Source: Nectonema munidae
Taxonomy: Eukaryota; Nematomorpha; Nectonematoida; Nectonematidae
Direction: 5' to 3'
NCBI GenBank assembly: GCA_030549495.1
Contig: JAUIRK010000752.1
Coordinates: 19,132 to 83,131, forward strand
Length of the DNA stretch: 64,000 nucleotides
Notes under the pieces: generated by a model
What the model saw: only the letters and a program-made list of their open reading frames with translations
What the model was told of the DNA's origin: nothing
Database searches by the model: none
Shown here: in pieces, positions 55,171 through 64,000 of the stretch
Layout of the letters: each line of letters begins with the position of its first letter
Numbering within the stretch: the stretch's first letter is position 1
Program-made: the position numbers and the translations under genes

Positions 55171-55954
55171 TAGAGTATGCTGTAGGGGATACGTCAAATT
55201 AGTTTTCAAAAAACTTAAGTTATGCTCTAAAATTTTTTAGTTTTTGTTGAAGCTCTATAACTTTTTCTGAGACTTTTTTTCCTTAAAAGTTATTATAAAA
55301 GGCAAATCATTGCAAAATGTTAAAAGTTATTTTACTTTTTGTAGATTTTTGTAGCTTGTATCAATTTAGCTTTTAAACTATTTTTAAACGATGCTGAGTA
55401 AAATGAAATAATGCTATCTTAATTTTTTATTTTGTTTGCACAATTATAACTTCATTTTATACCCTTTCCCCTGAATCAATCAGATTTTTTCATATAAACA
55501 TTGCAGGGTGTCTAGTAGACTCTTTGCCTTTAGACTACATTCACTCATATAAAACTATCCAAACTTCAGTTATTTGTTTTCTCTATGAATCAAATATCCT
55601 TTCATCAATTCCTGTAATATGCCTGGTAGACTATTTCATTTTTCAAATGAAAAGCCTATTCCACCCCCTAACAATTTTGGATTTTTTTAAACTAGTGTAT
55701 ATTCGATATGCAAATTTAATTAAAATATTTTCTCTCGAAGTATAATATTTAAATTCACAAATTTTGTAAAAAAAAATATAAAGTAGTCTTATAAATTTAG
55801 GACTTTAGGTATGCGCTGAATACACTCTATTTTAAAGGATTGCTTGAATATTTGGTCTCCCGTGGTATTTCCAGACCATTAATTTTAAAAATTGTAACAA
55901 AAAAATTTCGCCCCCCCCCCCAATAATTTTGAGGATGTGCCCCCTGCCCTAGGT

Positions 55955-58300
55955 ATATACCATGACGATAATTATTAACACAGGGCTCCTGATAATAAAT
56001 AAAATAAAAATCATCTACCTGAAATTAGTTTAAAAAAATAGAAACTACTTTACTTTACAAAATTTTTGATATTTTATTTTTCAACAAAATTAGCTGTTCA
56101 CTAATAATCCGCCATTTCTTCATCAATGACTTTAGAATAAAATAGAACCCAAAATAATTTAAAAAAACGATGGTATAAGTAGTGGATGAAAAACCACAGA
56201 ATTAAAAGCTAGATATAAAATAGAGTAATTATAAAAAGTAAAGGATATCTTAATTGAAGAGCTAAAGAAAGCTATTAAACGCGTTTTACTTAAAAGCCAT
56301 ATTTACCTACCTTCAAACATACGATAAAAGAAGGTTCTCTGTAGTAACGATAATAGACTCAAACTTGTTTATAAAACTTGCAATCAATTTAGCCGAAACT
56401 TCTATGAAAATAAGATACAAAATGAACAGTTACCTTTAAAATATAATTGATTTAGCAAATACATTTTATTTGAAAAAGAAATAATCTCTCCATCGAATTT
56501 ATTTACTTCCAAAACAAGACCTTGTTTTTAACCATAATGAATAAGTAGAGCTTGTTAAATCTAGTCCAAATGTGCTATGGATTATCGTAGGGAAAAGAAC
56601 AATATAGCATCCCGTTCTTGAGGCAAAATTTATTTATATTTGCATTAATAAAAATTTGGTATATTATATATAGGGAAGAATAAATACATACATGTACTTT
56701 GTTCATGAAATTTTTCGCCTATTGACATCACCTACGCTTTACGCATTTGACTCGATAGCATGGATAGTAAATAAGCAAATAATATATTTACATGTAATGC
56801 CTTATTGCTATTGGCCATTAATAGGTTAGTTTGAATGGTGATTTTTACTCAATCATGTGTAGGGGTATTAGGCGAGGTAGTGTAGGTTAGATGATATAAA
56901 ACTAGTAACCTAAGTCATATGATATATAATATATAATGAGTGTGAAAATATACAACGTGTATTTTGGGCGTACACAAATCCCATTGCATAATCGACTCTA
57001 GAGTCAAAGTCACGATATCATGGATAGTAAGCAAGCATAATACCAACACTACCAAAATGTGTATTTTTAATAACTCTATTTCTATATAACTAGCAAGGAT
57101 TAAACTTTTTGAAGAACTTTTTGGAGACAGTAAAATTAACATCACTCAAGTGTATGTCTCTAATACACTAACTATTTTTGCTAGACTTAAGACCCTAACT
57201 TCCTTTGTTTCTCCGCGTTATTTTTGAAAAAGCCGATAGTCGGCGAAAATTTATTTGTTTTTAAAACTTTGTGCCAAATAAATCGTTTATTCTTTCTCTG
57301 TTTACTTTGTAACTAACGTCATGAATAGGGTTATTAGATGTCTTTGTGGCGCTCCAGGGCAAAAGTTCTAAAGCAGTCTTATTGCAAAATTTTAGTGATG
57401 TGCCTTTCTTTACATATTATAACTGTCAGTGCATGTGCTCAGTTGATTTTTATCATTAGAGAAATTTACATTACATTTTTTAAAAGTAATCTTTCAAAAT
57501 TGATGACAGGTTTATGATTATAGAACTACACATCCTGTATTTTACTGTGAGAATGTGTAAAACTTCATCTCCATTAGATGGGATATCAATATCAAAGAGT
57601 TATCTCTCATTATTAAAAATAAGGCATATTCCATCTTTTTTTCTTTATTTGCCGTCACGAATATGCCACCTCATTCCCCGCTCTATCCACTTTTCCTAGT
57701 TATGAATAGATGTTTTTCAATTTTTTCTAATTAGTAAATTTACTTAACTTTGTAAACTATGCTATTAAAATATTTCGCTACCATACATAAGCCAATTATT
57801 GCCTGTATTCGATTTTTTTTTTTATTTTCTAATTTGTTTTACTCCACTCTCAATAATGGATGCTATAAATGAACAAGCTGCCTTATTTAAAACACTCGAA
57901 TTTAAAGTTATCATAAATATATAACCAACTATACCAAGGTTGTGGGAAATTTTTCTTTTCATTTTCTTATTATTTGCATAGAAGACTAAAAAGGAAATCT
58001 ACATTTGATCTAAAAAATATATTTTATTGAAAATATGAATAATATTCTAGGAAACAATTTTAGTGTTCATTCGCTAATATGATTGGTACTTTCAGAGAGT
58101 TGCATATCCTAATTGCGAAATCTGAGCGTGTAAATCAAATCAGCATGGTAGATTTAGTATAAAAATATTTTTATTTAAAATTTTAATAATATTCTTGAAC
58201 ACAATTTTAAAAATTAAACTGCATTGTGAGTAATTTTACCATTAATGTAAATTTTGATTGAAATTTGCTACAGAGTATATATTGGAAAAGTATATATATA
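55955..58300. other. Intergenic, no gene recognised
   Basis: AT-rich DNA. A short forward frame at 57514-57699 was examined as a PIGQ N-terminal exon, but no family block or matching splice phase could be shown. Confidence 0.4.
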
Positions 58301-58307
58301 AGTGTTA

Positions 58308-58370
58308 CAAGGGCGGATACAGGGGGTGAATTGTGTGGCTAGCCACCCACCCACCCTCTTTACCTGTGCT
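58308..58370 (+). mobile_element. hAT-like G-rich terminus, unpaired
   Basis: CAAGGGCGGATACAGGGGG resembles the left end of the MITE at 8289-8549 (CAGTTGCGGATCAGGGGGG). No inverted partner found; the element at 58436 may have truncated it. Confidence 0.4.
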
Positions 58371-59130
58371 GAAGTTATTTTTATTGCAATTTCTATATCA
58401 TATAGTCAAATACTTGAAAAGATATCTATCTAGACCAGTGGTTCCCAACCTTTTTGACGCTCCGTACCCCTAAAAAATTTTAATTTTTTTGCACCCCTTA
58501 CAGTTTATGTAATGAAAATTTACTAATTTATTTAAAAGAAAAGTTGAAATAAAAAAACGACAAAAATTTGCATAATCAGTTTTTATGAGTTACTATATTA
58601 ATAAAAATCAAATATATGGAAATAAAATGAAACAATCTGCATCCAAACAACTTCCATTTTAAAAAATAGTTCAATTTTTTATTCTCTTTTAAAAAGCTAA
58701 TAATTTTATACAAAGTCCACCTCAAATTTAACTCTATTAGTGCTGGGGGCGTAAAACGCTCCCCCCCCCCCTCACTAAAAAATTAATTGTAGAAAATTGG
58801 CTGAATCATATCCCTTCAAATTTTGTGACTTTTCCTAAAATCGCTAGCTGCATCTTTTGAAACCATTTTCATGGTAGTTGAATGACCCCTTCATGTCCAA
58901 AACTGTCAATCAAAACCAAAAATTAAAATTTTTCAGCAAAATTTTGACATTATCTGTACTTAACCTTATAACTTAGGATCTATATTATATAATACCATGA
59001 AAATTTATAATTATATACAGTTTCGAACGCCTAACACTTTATATATTTAATTTTTTCAATAATCATGGCTACTTTTTAGAAAATGTCAATCAAAATTTTG
59101 ATTGATCAAAAATATATCTAATAAAATATA

Positions 59131-59386
59131 CCTTCATATTTTACATAAAATATATGTTTTTATACTAAATCGGTCATGCTGTTTTCATTTCTGGACTCAT
59201 TTTTTACATTTAGGATTTGAAAATACCTATAAGTGTTAATCAAATTTGCGGTTTACTTATGAAAATTGTCTCCAAAAACATTCCTTCACATTTTACATAA
59301 AATATATGTGTTATACTAAATCGGCCATGCTTGTTTCATTTCTGGACTAATTTTTTACGTTTAGGATCTGGAAATACCTATAAGTG
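59131..59386. repeat. Tandem duplication of about 105 bp, period 152 bp, inside the hAT element
   Basis: 59131-59235 and 59283-59386 share TTTTACATAAAATATATG, TACTAAATCGG, CATGCT, TTTCATTTCTGGACT and ATACCTATAAGTG with a few substitutions. Non-coding; it lies where the N-terminal part of a hAT transposase gene might be expected. Confidence 0.75.
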
Positions 59387-59433
59387 AATAAGTTATTTGT
59401 AGTGATATTTAATTACAATATTTTTCAAAATCT

Positions 59434-60999
59434 GCCCTATTTGCTTCTTTCAAAGTAGCTCAAGTTCTGATTAAGAATAATAATTCATTCAATGATGGAG
59501 AAATAGTTAAAGAAGCTTTTATCGAAGCTGGTGAAGTTCTTTTCTAAAATATGAAAAACAAGTTCGAGATTATAACAAATATTAAAAATATGTCACTGTC
59601 AAGAAACACAATCATGAGAAGGACCGAAGACATTGGCGATGATATCGACCGAATTTTAAAAAAAAATTGAAAAGTGTGTAGTGTTCTCTCTTCAATTGTA
59701 TGAGTCAACTGATTTCGTTGGTACTGCACAGTTATGCATATTCATCAGGATGGTTTTCGAAGATATGTCAACAAAAGAAGAACTGTTGACTATCATTCCA
59801 ATGAAAGAGAGAATAGAGGGCAGGATATTTATGATTCATTCAAGTTTTTTGTTTCATCGACTAACCTTCCACTCCATAGGTTAGTTTCATTGACTACAGA
59901 TGGAGCTCCAGCGATGGTGGGTAATAAAAGTGGTTTTATCGCTCTTTCTAAAAATGATGAAATCTTTCCAAAATTTACTGATTATTTATCACTGTATAAT
60001 TCACAATCAAGTTTTATGCTCAAAAGTTTTAAAATTCAATCATGTAATGGACGTGGCCTTCAAAACAGTCAATTACATAAGATCAAAAAGTTTATCACGA
60101 CGACAGTTAGGGCTTTATTGAAAGAATGTGGCGAAGAAAAAAATGAACTTCTTCTTCATACTAATGTCAGATGGTTGAGTCGTGCTAGATTTTTGATTCG
60201 CTTCAGATATTCAGAGAACTTCTGCCGCAAGTTCGTACATTTTTAGAAACCAAAAGTATTTCAATTTCTGAACTTAGTGATGATGAATGGTGTTGTGATC
60301 TAGCTTTTTACTGTGACATAACGGAAAAACTCAATGAATTGAATCTCCAACTTCAAGGAAAAGAAAAAACACTAATGGATATGCTTGGGCATATTAATTC
60401 TTTCAATGAAAAGCTGAATCTGTTAATCAAACAACTCAAAAGCACAGACTTCAAACACTTTTCAATTCTGAAGGATGAAATTAGAAATAAAAAGAACGTT
60501 TCTATTGAAAAATATCTCGAAAGTTTATTTTTATTTTAGAAAGAGTTTAACGATTTGCTTCTTTTGAAGATCTCTGAATCATTTTAACTTTTTATCCAAT
60601 CCTTTTTATAAAGAAGTTGATATTGAAAATTTGGCCAGCAATCTTAAAAACAAGTTTAATTTCAAGAGTCTAGCTGACTTGGAGGACGAACTAATCACTT
60701 TCAAATGCTATTTAACTTTGAAAACATTGCTGAAGGAATCTGATTTCAAAAAGTACATTCAGAAAACTAAATACCCGAGTATTTGGAAAATATACGCTAC
60801 TTTTTCGGCATTTTTTGGTTCCACATATTTGTGTGAATCAACTTTTTCTATTATGAATATCATTAAAACTAAAAACAGGTCAAAACTGACAAATGATCAT
60901 TTGAATTCCTGCTTGAAAATAGCACTGACAACTCAAAATCCAAATATTGAAAAACTTGTTGAAAAAATGCAAATTCAGGTGTTTTCAAAAAAATATTGA
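59434..60999 (+). pseudogene. hAT transposase pseudogene (ZBED/GTF2IRD2-like group)
   Basis: Blocks in order: YESTDFVGTAQLCIFIRMVF (catalytic start); SLTTDGAPAMVGNKSGFIAL; then, in another frame, CSKVLKFNHVMDVAFKTVNY; back in the first frame LLHTNVRWLSRARFL; and the C-terminal dimerisation part FFGSTYLCESTFSIMNIIK, LTNDHLNSCLKIAL. At least four breaks (in-frame stops near 59546 and 59667, frame changes near 59680-59780, 59990 and 60100-60250, another near 60540) mean it cannot make a full transposase. The zinc-finger BED part expected upstream is missing. Confidence 0.88.
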
Positions 61000-61419
61000 T
61001 TTTTTGTTTCTTTTCATGTCATAGTTTAAAATTTTCGTGCAATATTATGTTCATTATCGTTTTAATAAAATGTTTACGTGTTTTAATTCAAAAAAATTGC
61101 CACCCCTTTATATATTTTTCGAGTAGATCGCTGAATTTTTTTTGAAAAAAAGTCGAATCAAGCAGAAAAAAGGTTGGGCATGCCTGCTATATATCAACAA
61201 AAATGATTGTTACCGATATATCGGCAAAGTGGCCAAGTCCGATAAGTTGTTGATATATCTGAGCAATCCTAATCTAAAGGCAAGTGGTCTAACTGTCTAA
61301 GGGTAGAGTATTCATCCAGATTCTTGGTTTAGACGCACAGACAAAACTAATGTTATTTTATATTTTACTATTGATTTAGATCCCTTCAATTATATATTTT
61401 ATTTTTTAACAACTTTTAG

Positions 61420-62429
61420 AAATGAAAAACATTTATTTACCAAAATTAATAACCTTTTGTAGGCGCTCTTTCATGTATCAATATCTGCGCATAACCTTCA
61501 CCTTCTTATGGCCTAAGAATGAGAAAAAGTATGACTTATCCAAAAGAATCGCAATACTTACACTTGTTACATTTTTAAATGTTATCCTGCTTCATATTGT
61601 TATGCGAGATAGCGCTCAATTCAGTGAAGAAGAAAAAATTATGTCATTTTTTGTCTCAAGAATTACGAATGCCATTGTGTGGCTTTCTGGCTGTCCTTCA
61701 GGACTCAAACTAGTTTTACCTTTCACATCCGCGATAGCCCATTTTTTCTTCTATCACATTGGCATTTGGTCGGAGTTTACGACGCTTATCTTGCCGAGTG
61801 TTCGGTACTGTTTTTCCCTACTACGTCCCTTAGGACTATCTTTCTTCCTTTGTTTTGTGTCGGATGCGCTCTCCTTGCTCACGCTTCATCTCTTTTGCTT
61901 TTACGTGTACGTGTGCGCGCTTGCGTCTTCTGCTTCAAAACTCCTTCTTTCTCTCTTTCGAATATTGACCGGAAAGAAGTGGAATCCTTTGAGAAAGCGT
62001 GTGGATCACATTTATACTAACTGTACCCCTCACATTTACCTCTCCACCCTCCTTTTTGCCTGTATTGTCTTTCTTTTGCCTTCCATGCTGGTGTTTTATG
62101 CCGTTTTCACACTTATTTATCTTGCCGTATCCTTATGCCATCTTGTTGCATTTCTCTTGGTTGTTTTATTTATGCAATTTCCACTTAATTTCATGTATCA
62201 TTTCTTTGCTTATCTTACGATGAAGCCTACTAAGTACGTTCTACTTCCTTTCCAGACTGGTTGTGTTTACTGGCCTATGCAAACATCAAAATCTAATACT
62301 AATTTTACCAAGGTTTTTATTTCTTCTATTGCTAAGTCCTTAGAAGACGTCGAGTTTTTACCTTCTAACAAAATAATATCTTCTTTGGTTTTGTCAAAGA
62401 TATTTTTTTTGTTTTCTTTCAAAAATTAG
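61420..62429 (+). CDS. PIGQ: PIGQ (Gpi1), membrane domain and C-terminus, probable last exon
   Basis: Family role: PIGQ/Gpi1 is a membrane subunit of the ER GPI-GlcNAc transferase, which makes GlcNAc-PI, the first intermediate of GPI anchors. Blocks matching human PIGQ: CPSGLKL (human APAGLKM), FFYHIGIW (FLYHIHLW), SDALSLLTLHLFCFYVY (SDIIALLTFHIYCFYVY), LTGKKWNPLRKRVD (FRGKKWNVLRQRVD) and LSTLLFACIVFLLPS (IGTLLFTILLFLLPT), with several hydrophobic segments. The 335-residue frame covers only the conserved C-terminal half of a protein of about 600-760 residues. The acceptor CTTTTAG ends at 61419, two bases before the first ATG, so upstream exons should exist; I found none in 50.5-61.4 kb. Alternatively the ATG at 61422 starts a short form. 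The human C-terminal tail is not matched. Confidence 0.88.
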
Positions 62430-62603
62430 AATTTGTTAGAATATAATTCATCAAAGAAACTATTGGAAACATTATCTAATGTAAGAGAATAGCTTGTAAA
62501 GGAGCTGGAACCTACGTTTTTATAAGAGAAGAGCTATATGCTTTGTTAGATTTTCCTTTTACTAATTGCATACCAAGACGAAAGGTACTGATACATTTTA
62601 TAT

Positions 62604-62609
62604 AATAAA
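62604..62609 (+). terminator. Probable polyadenylation signal of PIGQ
   Basis: AATAAA 175 nt after the stop codon, followed by a run of G/T-rich sequence (GTTAGTTTTTTGTTG). Confidence 0.45.
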
Positions 62610-63290
62610 AGTTAGTTTTTTGTTGTAAAGATGTACTGAAACCATAAGTTCTGCTATGACCTGAACATAAATACTTTTAATGTCTTGGTAATATATTCCC
62701 TCATTTTCGAATCTAAAAATTTTTGAATCCATAAAATTTTGTTAGGGAAAACTATCTCGATTCACGAACAGGTTTAAAGAACAAAATAAGTTCGGAAACT
62801 GGTGCTCCTAAATGACACCTGTAAAAAGAAAAAAATATAAATTTGCTTTCACACCATCTACATAATATTATTATCCATAATTTATTTTCAATAATTAAGA
62901 CTCAAATTTTATACTGATTAAAAAAATTATAATTAAATATTTCAATGTAAATATCTATGCAAAATTTTTTGAATGAAAAATACTGGGGTCATTAGCGCGA
63001 AAGTAAAAAAAACCACCTATACCCTTACAATAACTAAGAAGCAAATTTTTTATGCAAAATTTCGGAATATATTATTCTCCAGTGAGAATTTATTGTTCAA
63101 TACTTGTGTGAATACCGTGAATAACACAACTATTTTTTTTATCAGCATAGACAGTAGCGCACCATTCAGCAAAACATAGTACAAAGGATGGAACCTTTTT
63201 TCTCCCTTTATTAGTAATTTGTTGTATTTATATTTTAACCAATTCCGAGAAAAAAAATTCCCAACTTAATACATCAATTTTTATATATAT
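62610..63290. other. Downstream of PIGQ, no gene recognised
   Basis: AT-rich. A 68-codon forward frame at 62973-63179 (IFYAKFRNILFSSENLLF) has no recognisable family and no ends of an exon that I trust. Confidence 0.4.
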
Positions 63291-63299
63291 ATATATATA

Positions 63300-63660
63300 T
63301 TATCTCCAACCCGTATATTACGATGATTCTTCTCCAACCTGTATTCTACGATGATTCATCTCCAAACTATATACTACAATGATTCATCTCCAACCTGTAT
63401 ACTACGATGATTCATCTTCAACCTGTATACTACGATGATTCATCTTCAACCTGTATACTACAATGGTTTCTATTCCATGTACAAATAACTAGGGAGACAA
63501 TGTTCAACTTTCTGTTCACATTCTGCTAGATGTAAGATTTGATATACCTCATTCGGGGAGACGATGCTACATAAGTTATTACCTATATACATTTGTATAC
63601 TACGTTGGTTCATCTCCAACCTGTATACCGCGATAATTCATCTCCAACCTATATAATATA
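63300..63660 (+). repeat. Minisatellite element with conserved core, copy 2
   Basis: About 5.7 units of 28 bp (halves GATGATTCATCTCC and AACCTGTATACTAC) from 63300 to 63470. Then a core from about 63490 to 63590 with TGTTCAACTTTCTGTTCACA, AGATGTAAGATTTGATATAC and CATAAGTTATTACCTATATA, then about 2.5 more units in the same direction. Copy 1 at 18348-18541 has the same architecture inverted. Confidence 0.78.
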
Positions 63661-64000
63661 TTTTATCAAATAATCAAAATAAAATTCTGTAATCAAAGAA
63701 TCGAAAAATATTCTTTAAAAAAATCAAAAAATATCAAACTTTCTGTTCATATTTTGCTACCTTATACGATGTTACAAAAGTTATTACCTATACTTTGCAA
63801 TTTGCACGATTTTAAATATTATATTTGTCAAATAATCAAAATAAAATTCTGTAATCAAAGAATCGAAAAATATTCTTTAAAAAATCAAAAAATATCAAAC
63901 TTTCTGTAAAAATATCAAACTTTCCGAAAAATATTCTTTAAAAAATCAAAAAATATCAAACTTTCTGTTCATATTTTGCTACCTTATACGATGTTACAAA
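63660..64000 (+). repeat. 162-bp tandem repeat running off the window
   Basis: TCAAATAATCAAAATAAAAT starts at 63666 and again at 63828. Each unit contains CTTTCTGTTCATATTTTGCT and GTTACAAAAGTTATTACCTA, which is the core of the neighbouring minisatellite element with its middle missing. The second unit holds an extra 59 bp from local re-duplication of TATCAAACTTTC. Copy number beyond 64000 is unknown. Confidence 0.75.

Larger units (their letters stand above)
53353..55946. mobile_element. Non-autonomous hAT element A2, 2.59 kb, with nested insertions
   Basis: Left end CAGGGGCGCACATCCGGG, right end inward CAGGGGGCACATCCTCAAAA, both with G-rich runs just inside. Perfect 8-bp target duplication CCCTAGGT at 53345-53352 and 55947-55954. 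It carries the MITEs at 53859-54057 and 54482-54798 and a nearly complete SINE at 55023-55170. No transposase frame. Confidence 0.9.
58436..61186 (+). mobile_element. Decayed autonomous-type hAT transposon
   Basis: Left end CAGTGGTTCCCAACCTTTTT, right end inward CAGGCATGCCCAACCTTTTT, 2.75 kb. It encloses remains of a hAT transposase in the same direction (59434-60999). The flanking octamers differ (ATCTAGAC and CTATATAT), so the target duplication has eroded or one end belongs to another copy. About 0.9 kb between the left end and the transposase is non-coding and contains a local duplication. It lies just upstream of the PIGQ exon, in an intron if PIGQ has upstream exons. Confidence 0.8.

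Noticed and set aside
1-64000. Retroviral, LTR or Polinton-like copies and CRISPR arrays
   Set aside because: No reverse transcriptase, capsid, envelope or integrase blocks, no long terminal direct repeats and no spaced palindromic array were recognised.

Overview
The window is AT-rich metazoan nuclear DNA with sparse spliced genes, GT-AG introns and many small DNA transposons and tRNA-derived SINEs. Three conserved animal genes are clear from their protein sequence. The gene set and transposon mix (hAT, piggyBac-like TTAA elements, short tRNA SINEs) suggest an invertebrate. I cannot name the species; an arthropod is one possibility and is only a guess.

Layout. 1-11.6 kb: no gene I can name, only SINEs, TTAA-type MITEs, a hAT-like MITE inside a SINE, and two weak unassigned open frames. 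11,638-38,680 (+): a complete SIPA1L/SPAR-type Rap GTPase-activating protein. I reconstruct 15 coding exons whose phases agree at all 14 junctions, giving 1,459 residues (serine-rich N-terminus, RapGAP domain with the catalytic asparagine, SIPA1L-specific linker, PDZ domain, C-terminal coiled coil). Its introns fall into a 57-62 bp class and a class of about 0.4-7 kb. The long introns hold MITEs, SINEs and, on the opposite strand, a thyroglobulin type-1 domain exon (about 19.6-19.8 kb) and an unassigned 222-codon open frame (33.4-34.1 kb). 44,513-50,428 (-): HEATR5 (HEATR5A/B, yeast Laa1 family), 1,971 codons in a single exon, convergent with the SIPA1L gene. 61,420-62,429 (+): the membrane domain and C-terminus of PIGQ (Gpi1), a subunit of the enzyme that starts GPI-anchor synthesis. 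Its N-terminal exons were not found.

Mobile DNA fills the rest. Two copies of one non-autonomous hAT family lie at 41,140-43,008 and 53,353-55,946, each with an 8-bp target duplication. The second carries two younger MITEs, one of which has its empty site preserved in the first copy. A decayed hAT element with transposase remains lies at 58,436-61,186, upstream of the PIGQ exon. An element made of 28-bp minisatellite units around a conserved core of about 88 bp occurs at 18.35-18.54 kb and again, in the other orientation, at 63.3-63.66 kb. A 162-bp tandem repeat sharing part of that core runs off the right edge.

The three named genes have unrelated housekeeping or signalling roles (Rap signalling at membranes and cytoskeleton; AP-1 clathrin-adaptor traffic; GPI-anchor synthesis), and nothing suggests co-regulation. 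I saw no CRISPR array, operon, rRNA gene, true tRNA gene or retrovirus-like element. The least explained items are the minisatellite-plus-core element, the single-exon HEATR5 and the antisense intronic open frames.
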